Positions 37,056 through 49,568 of a stretch of 64,000 nucleotides of DNA are shown piece by piece (positions within the stretch are counted from its first letter, which is position 1; each line of letters starts with the position of its first letter). The position numbers were made by a program, and so were the translations under genes. The DNA is from Oceanimonas doudoroffii (GTDB lineage: Bacteria > Pseudomonadota > Gammaproteobacteria > Enterobacterales > Aeromonadaceae). The notes under the pieces are model-generated. The model ran no database searches and had not been told where the DNA came from. It worked only from the letters and a program-made list of their open reading frames with translations. The stretch spans positions 1 to 64,000 of the forward strand of contig NZ_NBIM01000007.1 of assembly GCF_002242685.1 (NCBI RefSeq), given 5' to 3'.

Positions 37056-38279
37056 TTAACCACCAAAGTCATCCAGCAGGATGTTCTCGTCCTCAACGCC
37101 CAGGTTCTTGAGCATGTTGATAACGGCGGCGTTCATCACGGGCGGTCCACACATGTAGTATTCGCAGTCTTCCGGCGCTTCGTGATCGCGCAGGTAGTTT
37201 TCGAACAGTACGTTGTGAATGAAGCCGGTGTAGCCGTCCCAGTTGTCATCGGGCTGGGGATCGCTTAGTGCTACATGCCACTGGAAGTTGTCGAACTGCT
37301 CCTGCAGGCCGTCAAAGTCTTCCACATAGAACATCTCGCGCTTGGAGCGGGCACCGTACCAGAAGCTGATCTTGCGCTTGGAGTTCAGGCGCTTGAGCTG
37401 GTCGAAGATGTGCGAACGCATCGGTGCCATACCGGCACCACCGCCAACAAATACCATTTCGGCGTCGGTTTCCTTGGCGAAGAACTCACCAAAGGGACCG
37501 GAAATGGTGGCCTTGTCGCCGGCCTTCAGAGACCAGATGTAGGAAGACATCTTGCCGGGAGGAGCGGTCCAGTTGCTGGGCGGCGGAGTCGCGATCCGCA
37601 CGTTCAGCATGATGATGCCTTCTTCTTCCGGGTAGTTGGCCATGGAGTAGGCACGAATCACTTCTTCGTCTACCTTGGACTCCAGATCGAAGATCTTGAA
37701 CTTGTCCCAGTCTTCGCGGTATTCCTCGGGCACATCGAAGTCTTTGTACTTGACGTGGTGAGGCGGCGCCTCAATCTGAATGTAACCACCGGCACGGAAA
37801 GGCACGCTTTCGCCGTTGGGGATCTTCAGCTTGAGTTCCTTGATGAAGGTGGCCTTGTTATCGTTGGAGATAACTTCACAATCCCACTTCTTGATACCGA
37901 ACACTTCTTCCGGCAGTTCGATCTTCATGTCCTGCTTGACGTTCACCTGACAGGACAGGCGCTCGCCTTCGCGGGCTTCGCGCTTGGAGATGTGATCCAG
38001 TTCGGTGGGCAGGATCTCGCCGCCACCGTCCAGTACCCGCACACGACACTGGCCACAGGAGCCACCGCCACCACAGGCAGAAGATACGAAGATACCGTTA
38101 GCGGCCAGGGCACCCAGCAGTTTGACACCGGCACCTGAGGTAATCGCCTTTTCGGGATCGTCGTTGATGCTGATAGTCACATCCCCTTCCGCGACGAGCT
38201 TGGACTTGGCAAACAGAATGACGCTTACCAGGGCCAGCACGATCACGGTGAACATGACCACGCCTAGAATGATTTCCAT
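37056..38279 (-). CDS. nqrF: Na+-translocating NADH:quinone reductase subunit F
   Basis: 407 residues. Entry point for electrons from NADH. An N-terminal membrane helix is followed by a 2Fe-2S ferredoxin domain ([17 protein letters not shown], fourth Cys in [10 protein letters not shown]), an FAD domain (RAYSMANYP) and an NADH domain ([27 protein letters not shown]). Last structural gene before apbE. Confidence 0.97.
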   Translation of the reverse strand: MEIILGVVMFTVIVLALVSVILFAKSKLVAEGDVTISINDDPEKAITSGAGVKLLGALAANGIFVSSACGGGGSCGQCRVRVLDGGGEILPTELDHISKREAREGERLSCQVNVKQDMKIELPEEVFGIKKWDCEVISNDNKATFIKELKLKIPNGESVPFRAGGYIQIEAPPHHVKYKDFDVPEEYREDWDKFKIFDLESKVDEEVIRAYSMANYPEEEGIIMLNVRIATPPPSNWTAPPGKMSSYIWSLKAGDKATISGPFGEFFAKETDAEMVFVGGGAGMAPMRSHIFDQLKRLNSKRKISFWYGARSKREMFYVEDFDGLQEQFDNFQWHVALSDPQPDDNWDGYTGFIHNVLFENYLRDHEAPEDCEYYMCGPPVMNAAVINMLKNLGVEDENILLDDFGG

Positions 38280-38305
38280 CGTTTATTCCTTTTCCGTCAC
38301 TGGGT

Positions 38306-38902
<597 letters not shown>

Positions 38903-38905
38903 CTT

Positions 38906-39538
38906 TTACTCCTTGGCCTCCACCTGCTCGGGACGGAAGGTACGCAGTACCCAGATAAAGCCCCCGATGATAAAGAAGGCACTCGGCGGCAGCAGCAGCA
39001 GGCCGTTGGCCTGATACCAGCCACCGTTCTTGATCAGCGGCAGGATTTCAATGCCAAACCAGGTGCCGGAGCCGAACAGCTCACGAATGGTGGCCACCAC
39101 CAGCAGGATCAGGCCGTAGCCCAGGCCGTTACCGATGCCGTCCAGGAAGGACATCATGGGCGGGCTCTTCATGGCGTAGGCTTCGGCGCGACCCATGACG
39201 ATACAGTTGGTGATGATCAGGCCAACGAACACCGACAGCTGCTTGGAGATGTCATAGGCGTAGGCTTTCAGGATCTGGTCCACCACGATTACCAGGGAGG
39301 CGATGATCGCCATCTGGGCAATAATCCGTACCGAGTTGGGGATCTGGTTGCGAATAAGCGAGATAAACAGGTTGGAGAACGCCGTTACCGCAATTACCGC
39401 CAGCGACATTACGAATGCCGTCTGCATCTGCGAAGTCACCGCCAGGGCAGAACAGATACCCAGCACCTGAAGGGCGATGGGGTTGTTGCCGATGATGGGA
39501 CCGAACAGAACCTTTTTCATTTCAGCTTTATCAGCCAT
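38906..39538 (-). CDS. nqrD: Na+-translocating NADH:quinone reductase subunit D
   Basis: 210 residues, six membrane helices. [20 protein letters not shown] and [20 protein letters not shown] hold the two cysteines that ligate the Fe site with NqrE. The start overlaps the nqrC stop by eight bases. Confidence 0.97.
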   Translation of the reverse strand: MADKAEMKKVLFGPIIGNNPIALQVLGICSALAVTSQMQTAFVMSLAVIAVTAFSNLFISLIRNQIPNSVRIIAQMAIIASLVIVVDQILKAYAYDISKQLSVFVGLIITNCIVMGRAEAYAMKSPPMMSFLDGIGNGLGYGLILLVVATIRELFGSGTWFGIEILPLIKNGGWYQANGLLLLPPSAFFIIGGFIWVLRTFRPEQVEAKE

Positions 39539-40301
39539 TGTTCAGTTCTCCTTCACGAACCTTGGCCAGGAAAGGACCAAAGCCTTTCTCACCCAGCCAG
39601 AATTCAAAGGTTTTTTGCACACCGTCGGAGGTCAGGGTAGCACCGGACAGACCGTCAACGCTGGAAGGGGCACCGGCGGGGGCACCGCCCTTGACCACTT
39701 TCAGCGCCGGCTCGCCGTTTTCGTCGTACAGTTTCTTGCCGACGAACTGGGCACGCCAGCTGGGGTTTTCCACCTCACCGCCGAGTCCGGGAGTTTCACC
39801 CTGCTCGTAGTAGGTGATGCCCTTGATGGTGTTGCCATCGGGGGCTACCGCCACAAAGGCGTACATGGTGGACCACAGGCCCTGACCGTGTACCGGCAGA
39901 ATGATGCTGTCCAGCTCGCCGTTTTCATCCTTGGCCAGGTATACCGGGGCCAGGTTGGCGCGACGGCGAATGCCGGCCGGATCCTCTTCTCCACTCAGCG
40001 CGATGCTGGTGGCCGGATCCTTGGCGGCATTGCGCTGGTTGTAACCGGCGGCAGACTGGTCGGTCAGCTCACCTGTGGTCAGATCCAGCAGGCGGGCGTC
40101 AATGAAGCGGTCATAGGTTTCCGCCACATTGTCACGGCCCAGGCCAGCCACGTCGACGATGTTGGTCTGAACGTCCAGCGCCTGGTTGCGCTGTTGGGTC
40201 GGCTTCAGCATCACGGCGGCGCCGGATACGATGATGGAGCAGACCAGGCAGAGGCTGCCGACAACGGCAAAGGTTCTGCCGATAGTTTCTTTCTTAGCCA
40301 C
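39531..40301 (-). CDS. nqrC: Na+-translocating NADH:quinone reductase subunit C
   Basis: 256 residues: one membrane helix (about 10-30) and a periplasmic domain carrying covalent FMN on the threonine of [15 protein letters not shown]. Start is a GTG at 40301 ([15 protein letters not shown]), inside the end of nqrB by eight bases; the longer open frame from 40337 is only nqrB sequence in another frame. Confidence 0.95.
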   Translation of the reverse strand: MAKKETIGRTFAVVGSLCLVCSIIVSGAAVMLKPTQQRNQALDVQTNIVDVAGLGRDNVAETYDRFIDARLLDLTTGELTDQSAAGYNQRNAAKDPATSIALSGEEDPAGIRRRANLAPVYLAKDENGELDSIILPVHGQGLWSTMYAFVAVAPDGNTIKGITYYEQGETPGLGGEVENPSWRAQFVGKKLYDENGEPALKVVKGGAPAGAPSSVDGLSGATLTSDGVQKTFEFWLGEKGFGPFLAKVREGELNNG

Positions 40302-41532
40302 GGGCCAGCCTCCGTTTGATGTTTGCCTGAACCACAAAGTGGTCGAACAGGGGAGCGAACAGGTTGGCGAACAGAATGGCCAGCATCATGCCCTCGGGGA
40401 AGGCCGGGTTGACCACGCGGATCAGCACCACCATGACGCCGATCAGGGCGCCGTACCACCACTTGCCCTTGTTGGTAAAGGACGCGGATACCGGGTCGGT
40501 GGCCATGAACATCATGCCGAAGGCGAAACCACCCAGCACCAGGTGCCAGTGCCAGGGCATGGAGAACATGGCGTTGGTGTCGGAACCGATCAGGTTGAAC
40601 AGGGTCGCGGTAGCCACCATGCCGACCATGACGCCGCCCACGATACGCCAGGAGGCAATACCCAGGTAGACGATGAACAGGCCGCCGAGCAGGATGGCCA
40701 GGGTAGACACTTCACCGATGGAACCCTGAATGTTACCGATAAAGGCATCCATCCAGCTGATGACGGCGCCGGTGTTGGCATCCATCAGGGCAGCCTGGCC
40801 GCCGGCGGCCCACTGGCCCAGGGCGGTGGCGCCGGAGAAGCCGTCAACGGCGGTCCACACGGTGTCACCGGAGATCTCGGCCGGGTAGGCAAAGAACAGG
40901 AACGCACGACCCGCCAGCGCCGGGTTGAGGAAGTTCTTGCCGGTACCGCCAAAGATTTCCTTGGCCATGACCACACCGAAGGTAATGCCCAGGGCCGCCT
41001 GCCACAGCGGCAGGGTGGCGGGCACGATCAAGGCGAACAGTACGGACGTCACGAAGAAGCCTTCGTTCACTTCGTGCTTGCGCACGGAGGCGAACAGTAC
41101 TTCCCAGAAACCACCGACGAGGAACACGGTCAGGTAGATGGGCAGGAAGTAGGTGGCACCCAGCAGCAGCTTGCTGCCCCAGCCGGCCCCGTCACCCAGG
41201 GTTGCCCCCAGGCTCTCGGCCAGACCGTAACGCCAGTTACCATCGATCACACCGGCCAGATCGGCCGGGCTGTACATGTTGGTGAGGGCCGCAATGGCCT
41301 GGCCACCGGTGTTGTACATGCCGAAGAACATGGCGGGGAAGGTCGCCATCCACACCATGATCATGATGCGCTTCAGGTCGATGCTATCGCGCACATGGGA
41401 GGAGCGACGAGTAACCATGCCCGGGGTATAGAGCACGGTGGCCACCGCTTCGTACAGGGCGTAAAACTTCTCGTATTTACCACCCGGTTCGAAATGGTGT
41501 TCCATTTTTTCCAGAGTGTGCTTCAAACTCAT
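40294..41532 (-). CDS. nqrB: Na+-translocating NADH:quinone reductase subunit B
   Basis: 412 residues, the main membrane subunit with sodium path, riboflavin and covalent FMN. The flavinylation site is in [13 protein letters not shown]. Other blocks: [20 protein letters not shown] and [21 protein letters not shown]. It starts five bases after nqrA. Confidence 0.97.
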   Translation of the reverse strand: MSLKHTLEKMEHHFEPGGKYEKFYALYEAVATVLYTPGMVTRRSSHVRDSIDLKRIMIMVWMATFPAMFFGMYNTGGQAIAALTNMYSPADLAGVIDGNWRYGLAESLGATLGDGAGWGSKLLLGATYFLPIYLTVFLVGGFWEVLFASVRKHEVNEGFFVTSVLFALIVPATLPLWQAALGITFGVVMAKEIFGGTGKNFLNPALAGRAFLFFAYPAEISGDTVWTAVDGFSGATALGQWAAGGQAALMDANTGAVISWMDAFIGNIQGSIGEVSTLAILLGGLFIVYLGIASWRIVGGVMVGMVATATLFNLIGSDTNAMFSMPWHWHLVLGGFAFGMMFMATDPVSASFTNKGKWWYGALIGVMVVLIRVVNPAFPEGMMLAILFANLFAPLFDHFVVQANIKRRLARG

Positions 41533-41537
41533 TTCTC

Positions 41538-42881
41538 TTAGCCCTCTAGCTCAATCTTGGTCAGACACTGACGCAGCACCTGGCCGTAATCGTACTTGCC
41601 CGGGCACACATAGGTGCACAGCGCCAGATCTTCTTCATCCAGCTCCAGGCAGCCCAGGCTCTGGGCGCTGTCGGTGTCGCCGGACAGCAGATCACGCAGC
41701 AGCAGGGTCGGCAGAATGTCCAGCGGCATGATGCGCTCGTAGTTACCGATTGGCACCATGGCACGGGCAGAGCCGTTGGTGGTGGTGGTCAGGTCAAACA
41801 GCTTGCCCTTGGCCAGGTGGCCCAGGTAGGCACGGGTGACCGAAAACTTGTTGGAACCCGGGGCCAGCCAGCCCATGAATTCCTTCTCGCGGCCTTCCTT
41901 CAGCACGGAGACCTGCAGGTGGTAGCGACCCAGGTAGGCGTGAGGACCATTGGCGGTATTGCCGGACAGTACCGAACCGGAAATCACACGGTTTTCACCG
42001 TCCTGCAGCTCGCCTGCGGTCAGCTCATCCAGAGAGGCGCCGAGGCGGGTGCGCAGCAGACGCGGCTTGTTGACCACGGGTCCGCCCAGGGCCACCACGC
42101 GATCGGTGCAGATTTCACCGGTGGTGAACAGCTTGCCGAAGGCGATAACGTCCTGGTAGTTGATGTACCAGACCACCTTGCCAGGCACGACCGGGTCGAT
42201 GAAGTGAATGTGGGTGCCGGGCAGACCGGCCGGATGTACGCCACCGAACACATGTTCCTTGACGTTACCGGCGGTAGCCTGAGGCAGGCTGCCTTCGCCC
42301 TTGCACACGTGCACCTGGCCGTCGGTCAGGCGGCTCAGCACCTGCAGGCCGTCGGTAAACGCCTGGGCGTTTTCCTTAATCACCAGCTCGGCATTGGCGC
42401 AAAGCGGGTTGGTGTCCATGGCGGTAACGAAGATGGAGCGCGGAGTGGAACCCAGCGCCGGCACCTTGCTGTAGGGGCGGGTGCGCAGGGCGGTCCACAT
42501 GCCGGATTCAACCAGCTGCTCCTGCACGGTTTCACGTTCCAGTTTGGCCAGTTCGGCAGAGCCGTAGCTTTTGAAAGTAATCTGCTCTTCGCTGTCATCA
42601 ACGGCAATAACAACGGATTGCAGCACACGTTTGGCGCCACGGTTAATTTCAACCACTGTACCGGCGGCGGGAGCTGTGAACTTGACGCCAGGATTCTTCT
42701 TGTCTTCGAAGATAACCTGACCTTTCTTGACGCGATCCTCTACCTTGACGTGCATGGTAGGGCGCATACCCACATACTCCTCGCCCAGCGTAGCAACGCG
42801 CTTGATGGCAGGACCATCGTAGATTACTTGCTCTGGTGCCCCGGCAATTGGGAGGTCCAGTCCTTTTTTAATTGTAATCAT
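41538..42881 (-). CDS. nqrA: Na+-translocating NADH:quinone reductase subunit A
   Basis: 447 residues, cytoplasmic subunit implicated in quinone binding. N-terminus [19 protein letters not shown] is the family standard, which fixes the start at 42881; [20 protein letters not shown] and [20 protein letters not shown] follow. First gene of the eight-gene operon nqrABCDEF-apbE-nqrM on the minus strand. Confidence 0.97.
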   Translation of the reverse strand: MITIKKGLDLPIAGAPEQVIYDGPAIKRVATLGEEYVGMRPTMHVKVEDRVKKGQVIFEDKKNPGVKFTAPAAGTVVEINRGAKRVLQSVVIAVDDSEEQITFKSYGSAELAKLERETVQEQLVESGMWTALRTRPYSKVPALGSTPRSIFVTAMDTNPLCANAELVIKENAQAFTDGLQVLSRLTDGQVHVCKGEGSLPQATAGNVKEHVFGGVHPAGLPGTHIHFIDPVVPGKVVWYINYQDVIAFGKLFTTGEICTDRVVALGGPVVNKPRLLRTRLGASLDELTAGELQDGENRVISGSVLSGNTANGPHAYLGRYHLQVSVLKEGREKEFMGWLAPGSNKFSVTRAYLGHLAKGKLFDLTTTTNGSARAMVPIGNYERIMPLDILPTLLLRDLLSGDTDSAQSLGCLELDEEDLALCTYVCPGKYDYGQVLRQCLTKIELEG

Positions 42882-43246
42882 ACTCACTTGCACTACTTGT
42901 TAGGGGAAGACAGGTACTTGCCATGCTGAGCATGACAACATGCTGATGAGTCGCTACCGGCATGTTCGCATCGCCCTGACAACAGCACGACTACACTCCG
43001 GTAACATCCAGCCCGATTTAAAAGGCGCGTAATTCTAGCACTTTTACCGTTGCGGCTGCCACGGCAATCACTAAAAATTACCGTCACCGCCAGCAAAATT
43101 GGCTTGCCTGATATTTCGCCAAGCAAAAATAAGGCCATGATTTTGAAGGAAGAATCATGCTTTGGTCGCAAGCGGCGCCAAAATGGAAGCGCTTTTCAAC
43201 GAAACCCGCCTTATAACAAATTTGCTAACCGTGAATAACAGCCGGC
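42882..43246. other. 365-bp intergenic region upstream of nqrA
   Basis: No gene is visible. It is more AT-rich than its surroundings, especially 43040-43240. An extended -10 element lies at 43032-43040, which would give a leader of about 140 bases before nqrA. Confidence 0.5.
43032..43040 (-). promoter_or_regulatory. Candidate extended -10 promoter of the nqr operon
   Basis: Minus-strand TGCTAGAAT, an extended -10 (TGn plus TAGAAT). No good -35 hexamer is found at 16-18 bases, in line with an extended -10 promoter. Confidence 0.4.
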
Positions 43247-43564
43247 TCAGGCCGACGCGCCGCCCTTGCCCATGCAGTTGGGGCTGGCAGGCACCGCTCC
43301 CCGCTCCCGCCATTCGGCCGGGGTCAGGGTGTGCAGCGCCAGGGCATGCACGCCGCCGGCCAGCTCGTCGGCCAGCAGGCCGTTGAGGGTGCGGTGACGG
43401 GCCAGCAGGCGCTGGCCTTCAAAAGCCTGGCTCACCACCACCAGCTTGAAATGGGTTTCCGAGCCCGGCGCAACGCTGTGCATGTAACTTTCGTTAATCA
43501 CCTCCAGGTGCTCGGGCGTCAGTGCCTCCTTGACCTTGTGCTCTATGGTGCTTTGCATCGACAT
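43247..43564 (-). CDS. bolA: BolA family protein
   Basis: 105 residues. BolA proteins bind monothiol glutaredoxins with a shared iron-sulfur cluster and affect cell morphology under stress. Core: EHLEVINESYMHSVAPGSETHFKLVVVS (in part ESYMHSVAPGSETHFK), then LARHRTLNGLLADELAGGVHALALHTLTP (in part RHRTLNGLLADEL). The start at 43564 has GAGGAGAA upstream. The yajG/ampG neighbourhood matches E. coli bolA-yajG-ampG, with alkB and rlmG inserted. Confidence 0.95.
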   Translation of the reverse strand: MSMQSTIEHKVKEALTPEHLEVINESYMHSVAPGSETHFKLVVVSQAFEGQRLLARHRTLNGLLADELAGGVHALALHTLTPAEWRERGAVPASPNCMGKGGASA

Positions 43565-43618
43565 GGCGTTCTCCTCGTAAATATCAGGACAGATGACAGG
43601 CACAACCTTCACCCGCTT

Positions 43619-44209
43619 TCACTCCGGTGTGGCCAGCCTGCGAAAAGTCAGGTTGATTCGTTGGCCCCCGGCCCGGGTCATTCTGGGCAGGGCGTGGCGC
43701 CAATGATGCTGCATTTCTCCCGCCATCACCAGCAGGCTGCCGTGCTCCAGCCATAGCTCGCGCCGCTCGCCGCCATCATGGCGCAGCATGAAACGCCGGC
43801 GTTCGCCCAGGCTGACCGAAGCAATCATGGGGTTGCGCCCGAGTTCGGGCTCATCGTCGGCATGCCAGCCCATGCTGTCGTAACCGTCGCGGTAAAGATT
43901 GATCAGCACGCCGTCAAAGGGCTGAGCGCAGATAACCTCAAGCCGCCGGGCAATGTCTTGCACCAGCGGGTGCCAGGGCTCGGGCCGGCGCTCCCGGCCG
44001 GAGTAGCGGTAAGGCCAGTCCCCCATCCAGCACGACAATCTGGGCTCGTGCACTTCCCGGCCAAACATCGTCAGCCGGTGCTGTTGCCAAGGAATGTCCC
44101 GACTTAACTTCGCCAGCCAGGCATCCGCCTCGGCGGCAAAGGCGTCGGGCCACCACAACAGGCGCCCCTGGTTGAGCGTGAGCCACTCGGGCTCGGGCCA
44201 TAGCTGCAT
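43619..44209 (-). CDS. AlkB-family alpha-ketoglutarate-dependent dioxygenase
   Basis: 196 residues. Fe(II)/2-oxoglutarate enzyme of the AlkB/ALKBH2-3-like clade that removes methyl lesions from nucleic acids by oxidation. The iron ligands are in GWHADDEPELG (HxD) and the distal His in MQHHWRHALPRM; 2-oxoglutarate-binding arginines are in RINLTFRRL. INLYRDGYDSMGWHAD is the typical substrate/cofactor loop. Start 44209 (MQLWPEPEW); the longer frame is unsupported. Divergent from rlmG with about 60 bases between starts. Confidence 0.9.
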   Translation of the reverse strand: MQLWPEPEWLTLNQGRLLWWPDAFAAEADAWLAKLSRDIPWQQHRLTMFGREVHEPRLSCWMGDWPYRYSGRERRPEPWHPLVQDIARRLEVICAQPFDGVLINLYRDGYDSMGWHADDEPELGRNPMIASVSLGERRRFMLRHDGGERRELWLEHGSLLVMAGEMQHHWRHALPRMTRAGGQRINLTFRRLATPE

Positions 44210-44270
44210 GCTGATTTTCCCCTTCAAACTGGTAAAATGCCGCCCTTTGCAATCAGCAGGCATGAATCCC

Positions 44271-45407
44271 ATGAATCATCACTTTCCCCTGCCCGAAGGC
44301 GGCGAGCTCGAGCTGCACCGCTATCCGCGCCAGGCCCGTCACGGCCTGCAGGCCTGGGAGGCGGCCGACGAATATATCATGAACGAGCTGGCCACCCTGG
44401 ACTGGGACCGGCATGCGCCCTTGGTGATTCTAAACGACGGCTTTGGCGCCCTCACACTGGGCTTGCATTCGCACCGGCCTTATACCCTGACCGACTCGCG
44501 CATTGCCGAGCTGGCCCTGGCCGCCAACGCCGCCGACAACGGGATCGAGCCCGGCTGGCGTGCGCTCAACAGCCTGGAAGAGTTGCCCGGAACTCCCGGC
44601 CTGGTGCTGATGAAGCTGCCCAAGACCAACGCCATGCTCGAGTACCAGCTCGCCGCCATCAGCCGGGTGGCCGGGCCGAATACTCAAATCGTGGCCGGCG
44701 CCAAGGCCAAGGACGTGCACACTTCCACCCTGAAACTGTTTGAGCAGATGCTTGGCCCCACCCGTACCAGCCTGGCCTGGAAAAAGGCCCGGCTGATCTT
44801 TGCCGAGCGAGATATGAATATCGCTCCCATGGCCGCCCCCGCGCCGCTGTCCTGGCCGCTGGAAGGCACCCATTTCACCCTTCATAACCACGCCGGCGTG
44901 TTCTCTCGTGCCAGCCTGGATATTGGCGCCCGCTTTATGCTGGAGCACCTGCCCGCCAACCGGCCGGGCAGAGTGATCGATCTGGGTTGCGGCAACGGCG
45001 TGCTGGGGTTGATGACCCTGGCCCGTAACCCGCAAGCCACGGTGACCTTTGTGGACGAATCGCATATGGCGGTGGAAAGTGCCCGCCTGAATGTGGAACG
45101 CAATTTGCCGGAGGCCATGGAGCGCGCCCGCTTTGTGGTCAATAACTGTCTCGACGGCATGGGCCCCGACAGCGCCGATCTGGTGCTGTGCAACCCGCCC
45201 TTTCACCAGCAGCAGGCCATTACCGATCATATTGCCTGGCAGATGATGACCGACGCCCGCCGAGTGCTGCGCCGGGGCGGCGAGCTGTTGCTGGTGGGCA
45301 ACCGCCACCTGGACTACCACCAGAAGCTCAAACGGCTGTTCGGCAATCAGCGGGTAGTGGCATCCAACCGCAAATTCGTTATTCTGAGAGCCATTCATAC
45401 CGCCTGA
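44271..45407 (+). CDS. rlmG: 23S rRNA guanine-1835 N2-methyltransferase RlmG
   Basis: 378 residues. Two related methyltransferase domains: the N-terminal one degenerate, the C-terminal one active, with the SAM motif VIDLGCGNGVLGLMTL near 240 and the catalytic VLCNPPFHQQQAITDH. Closely follows E. coli RlmG (YgjO), including LQAWEAADEYIM near the N-terminus. The start could be 44262 or 44271; the second gives usable spacing from AGCAGG and the family-like N-terminus. Confidence 0.94.
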   Translation: MNHHFPLPEGGELELHRYPRQARHGLQAWEAADEYIMNELATLDWDRHAPLVILNDGFGALTLGLHSHRPYTLTDSRIAELALAANAADNGIEPGWRALNSLEELPGTPGLVLMKLPKTNAMLEYQLAAISRVAGPNTQIVAGAKAKDVHTSTLKLFEQMLGPTRTSLAWKKARLIFAERDMNIAPMAAPAPLSWPLEGTHFTLHNHAGVFSRASLDIGARFMLEHLPANRPGRVIDLGCGNGVLGLMTLARNPQATVTFVDESHMAVESARLNVERNLPEAMERARFVVNNCLDGMGPDSADLVLCNPPFHQQQAITDHIAWQMMTDARRVLRRGGELLLVGNRHLDYHQKLKRLFGNQRVVASNRKFVILRAIHTA

Positions 45408-45418
45408 AGGAAATATTC

Positions 45419-46000
45419 ATGAACTGCATCAAATGGTTGACCGCTCCCCTGCTGGCCCTGGGACTGACCGCCTGCGCCAGCTACTACCCCATTGCGGTGG
45501 ACGTAAACCCGGCACCGGCCCAGGTGGGCGGCGGCGTGTACCGGGGCCAGACCCTGGCGCTGTCGAGCGCCGACAACCGGGCCAGCGATTTCATTATTCA
45601 GATTGAGCAGAAGGACAAGTCGCCGGTGGTGGTGGGTGCCGCCAACAACCTGCGGCTGCAGATGGAGCAGGCCCTGGCGCAGGGATTCAGCACGCAGGGC
45701 GCCTTTATCGAGCAGGGTGCCAACACCCGTGCCACCCTGGAGCTGCAGGAGGTGCTGTCCCGGGTCATTCGCGGCCACATCAGTTATGACGTGGTGCAGA
45801 AGGTGCGGGTACAGCTGGTGCTGGAGCGGGACGGCCGCCGCGTGGTCAAGCAGTATCGCCGCAGCGCCCAGCAGGAATTCCCCGGCCGCCTGCACCCCGA
45901 GCTGGCCCCGGTCACCGAGGCCCTCAACCAGCAGCTGAGCCTGATGGTGCAGGATATTCTCGCCGATCGTGACGTACAGAGCTTTATCAACGGTAACTAA
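45419..46000 (+). CDS. yajG: YajG family lipoprotein
   Basis: 193 residues. Lipobox LGLTACASYY after a short signal. The mature part resembles YajG (alpha-beta fold of outer membrane lipoproteins): LSSADNRASDFIIQIEQKD, ALAQGFSTQGAFIEQG, LTEAL-like AVTEALNQQLSLMVQD region. Function unknown. AAGGAAAT precedes the ATG at 45419. The next gene begins directly after its stop. Confidence 0.9.
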   Translation: MNCIKWLTAPLLALGLTACASYYPIAVDVNPAPAQVGGGVYRGQTLALSSADNRASDFIIQIEQKDKSPVVVGAANNLRLQMEQALAQGFSTQGAFIEQGANTRATLELQEVLSRVIRGHISYDVVQKVRVQLVLERDGRRVVKQYRRSAQQEFPGRLHPELAPVTEALNQQLSLMVQDILADRDVQSFINGN

Positions 46001-46558
46001 ATGAAAAAACTACTGATACTGCTGGCAGGCCTGTTCACCGCCACCGCCGCCCTGGCCGCCCCCCGCGTGGAGCTGGTCACCAATATGGGCACGCTGGAAG
46101 TGGAGCTCAATGAACAGGCTGCGCCCCACACCGTGGCCAACTTTCTGCGTTATGTGGACGACGGCAGCTATGCCGGCTCCCTGTTTCACCGGCTGATCCC
46201 GGGGTTTGTGGTGCAGGGCGGCGGCTTTAACGCCGACTTTGATCGCCTGCCCACCTATGATCCGGTGCAGAACGAGTCGGGCAACGGCCTGTCGAACACC
46301 ACCGGCACCATTGCCATGGCCCGTACTCAGGACCCGCACAGTGCCACCCGCCAGTTCTATATCAACCTCGGCGACAACCCCTCGCTGGATGGCGGCCGCC
46401 GCGCCGGCTACACCGTATTTGGCCGCGTGGTCAAAGGGGAAGAGGTGCTGCAGCGTATGGCCGCCGTGCCCACCGGCATGAGCCTGCAACTGCGCGCCCG
46501 GGACGTACCGGAAGAGCCCATCGTGCTTGAGCAGGTTCGCCGCCTGAGCGGGAGCTAA
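46001..46558 (+). CDS. Periplasmic peptidyl-prolyl cis-trans isomerase (cyclophilin)
   Basis: 185 residues. Signal peptide MKKLLILLAGLFTATAALAA; cyclophilin core with VANFLRYVDDGSYAGSLFHR, the catalytic-loop arginine in FHRLIPGFVVQGGGF, and SATRQFYINLGDNPSLD. Compared with E. coli PpiA the domain is similar in length. It sits between yajG and ampG with no spacer after yajG, an arrangement seen in Aeromonas/Vibrio relatives by memory. Confidence 0.93.
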   Translation: MKKLLILLAGLFTATAALAAPRVELVTNMGTLEVELNEQAAPHTVANFLRYVDDGSYAGSLFHRLIPGFVVQGGGFNADFDRLPTYDPVQNESGNGLSNTTGTIAMARTQDPHSATRQFYINLGDNPSLDGGRRAGYTVFGRVVKGEEVLQRMAAVPTGMSLQLRARDVPEEPIVLEQVRRLSGS

Positions 46559-46618
46559 GCCATTCTCGCCCGGGTTCTGAAATGGCAGCAAAGCCTGTCG
46601 CTCTACACCGAGCGGCGG

Positions 46619-47921
<1,303 letters not shown>

Positions 47922-47935
<14 letters not shown>

Positions 47936-48004
47936 GCCTCAGCGAATTCCGACATGCCGCAGTCGCCTTCATGTTGGAATTCGCTTCGCTCATTCGCAAC
48001 CTAC
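47922..48004. repeat. REP-like palindromic element overlapping the end of ampG
   Basis: Outer arms GTAGGTTG (47922-47929) and CAACCTAC (47997-48004); inner arms GAATTCCGACATG and CATGTTGGAATTC, one mismatch. This GTAGGTTGGAAT...GCTTCGCTCATTCGCAACC form is a common gammaproteobacterial palindromic repeat. It supplies the last codons (HRRLE) and stop of ampG and separates it from convergent yajQ. Confidence 0.75.
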
Positions 48005-48028
48005 CGCTGCTCCTCGCACCCTGCCGCT

Positions 48029-48511
48029 TTAATCCCTAAAGTTGTTGAACTGCAGGGGCTGCTCCTGCTCTTCGGCGCGCAGCATGGCCATAACCTGCTG
48101 CAGATCGTCGCGCTTCTTGCCGGTCACCCGCAGCTGCTCGCCCTGAATGGACGCCTGCACCTTGATTTTGCTGTCCTTGATCTTCTTGACCAGCTTCTTC
48201 GCCAAGGCACTGTCAATGCCCTGAAGAAAGCTCATTTCCTGCACATGGCGCTTGCCCGAACGTACAATGCTGCCCGCATCCAGCACGCGAACGTCTATGC
48301 CCCGCTTGATCAGGGCCCCCCGCAGCATGTCCCGCATCTGCTGCAGTTGCAGCTCGGCATCGGCGGCCAGCTTTACCTTGTTGTCGTTGAGTTCAAAACT
48401 GGCTTCCACGCCACGAAAATCATAGCGGGTGGCCAGCTCGCGGTTGGCGTTTTCGACGGCGTTACGTACTTCGTTCATTTCCACTTCGGAAACAATATCA
48501 AAAGAGGGCAT
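48029..48511 (-). CDS. yajQ: YajQ family nucleotide-binding protein
   Basis: 160 residues, standard for the family. [20 protein letters not shown] at the N-terminus and the repeated ferredoxin-like units ([20 protein letters not shown] in part; [24 protein letters not shown] in part) are present. YajQ-type proteins bind nucleotides, and a Xanthomonas member binds cyclic di-GMP; activity here is not known. Start 48511 fixed by MPSFDIV. Confidence 0.95.
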   Translation of the reverse strand: MPSFDIVSEVEMNEVRNAVENANRELATRYDFRGVEASFELNDNKVKLAADAELQLQQMRDMLRGALIKRGIDVRVLDAGSIVRSGKRHVQEMSFLQGIDSALAKKLVKKIKDSKIKVQASIQGEQLRVTGKKRDDLQQVMAMLRAEEQEQPLQFNNFRD

Positions 48512-48616
48512 GAAAGCTCCTTGAATGGGCATTAAAACCGCTGGCAACGGCCGCGGTTCACGGCTAACGTATGGCATTAATAACAGACAATAATATCAAA
48601 GTTCAGGGAGAGAGTG

Positions 48617-49507
48617 ATGCGCGAGTGGACCATATTGGGGGCCGGAGCCCTGGGCTGCACCTTTGCCGCCCTGCTGACGGCAAAACACCGGCCGGTGTCG
48701 TTGTTGCTGAGTGAACGGCACCGGCGCCATTTTCATCCGGCACTGGAATTTATCGCCCTTAACGAGCGCCGCCGGCTGGTAAGCACTCACCCCCGCCATG
48801 CCGAGCAGGCCACCGGCATCGAGTGCCTGCTGGTCATGACCAAGGCCTATCAGGTGCTGCCCGCCCTGAACAACCTGCGTGGCCTGCCTGCCGACACTCC
48901 CATCATACTGCTGCACAACGGCATGGGCGTGGCCGAGGCGGTGGCCCGCGCCTTTCCCCACAACCCGCTGCTGGCGGGCGTCACCAGCCATGGTGCCCTC
49001 AAGGAAGGCCCCTGGCAGGTGCGTCACACCGGCAAGGGCGAAACCTGGCTGGGGCCGGTCAACGACAAGGGCAGAGCGTTTGCCCACCTGCTCAAGCCCC
49101 TGGCCGACGCTTTGGGGCATGCCGAGTGGAGCGAAGACATTGTCTCGCTGCAGCATCGCAAGCTCGCCATCAACGCCGTGATCAACCCCCTCACCGCCTG
49201 CCACCATATTCGCAACGGCCAGCTGCACGAGCCCCGCTTTGCCGACGTGCTCAACCAGCTGGCCGAGGAGGTACACGCGGTGCTGACCCGGCTGGGGGAA
49301 ACCGAGACCCTGGCGCAGTTTCTGCGCCGGCTTAACAGCGTGATTGGGCTGACCGCCACCAATTATTCCTCCATGCACCAGGATCTGGCCCACGGCCGCC
49401 CCACCGAGATCGACTACATCACGGGTTATGTGCTGAAACATGCGGAAGACTTACCGGTGCCGGTGTGCCGGCAGTTGTATAACGAGGTGAAAAAACAGGG
49501 CGGGTAA
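48617..49507 (+). CDS. panE: 2-dehydropantoate 2-reductase
   Basis: 296 residues. Reduces ketopantoate to pantoate with NADPH for coenzyme A synthesis. NADP-binding WTILGAGALGCTFAALL at the start, LLVMTKAYQ, ILLHNGMGVAEAV, catalytic Lys in LQHRKLAINAVINPLTAC, and the ketopantoate-binding YSSMHQDLAHGRPTEIDYI. Start: ATG 48617 after GGGAG with six bases; the GTG one codon earlier is less likely. Divergent from yajQ, as in E. coli order yajQ/panE. Confidence 0.93.
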   Translation: MREWTILGAGALGCTFAALLTAKHRPVSLLLSERHRRHFHPALEFIALNERRRLVSTHPRHAEQATGIECLLVMTKAYQVLPALNNLRGLPADTPIILLHNGMGVAEAVARAFPHNPLLAGVTSHGALKEGPWQVRHTGKGETWLGPVNDKGRAFAHLLKPLADALGHAEWSEDIVSLQHRKLAINAVINPLTACHHIRNGQLHEPRFADVLNQLAEEVHAVLTRLGETETLAQFLRRLNSVIGLTATNYSSMHQDLAHGRPTEIDYITGYVLKHAEDLPVPVCRQLYNEVKKQGG

Positions 49508-49510
49508 GCA

Positions 49511-49566
49511 GTGAGAAGGAAAACGTGAGGAGTGAGGGGGAAGGAGTTTTTCCTCCCCCCTCACCG
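49511..49566. repeat. GTGAGGAG-type intergenic palindrome, copy 4
   Basis: GTGAGAAGG, CGTGAGGAGTGAGGGGG and the complementary CCTCCCCCCTCACCG form a stem of about 14 bp with mismatches around a TTTT-containing loop, between the convergent panE and thiI genes. It may also work as a terminator. Confidence 0.65.
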
Positions 49567-49568
49567 AT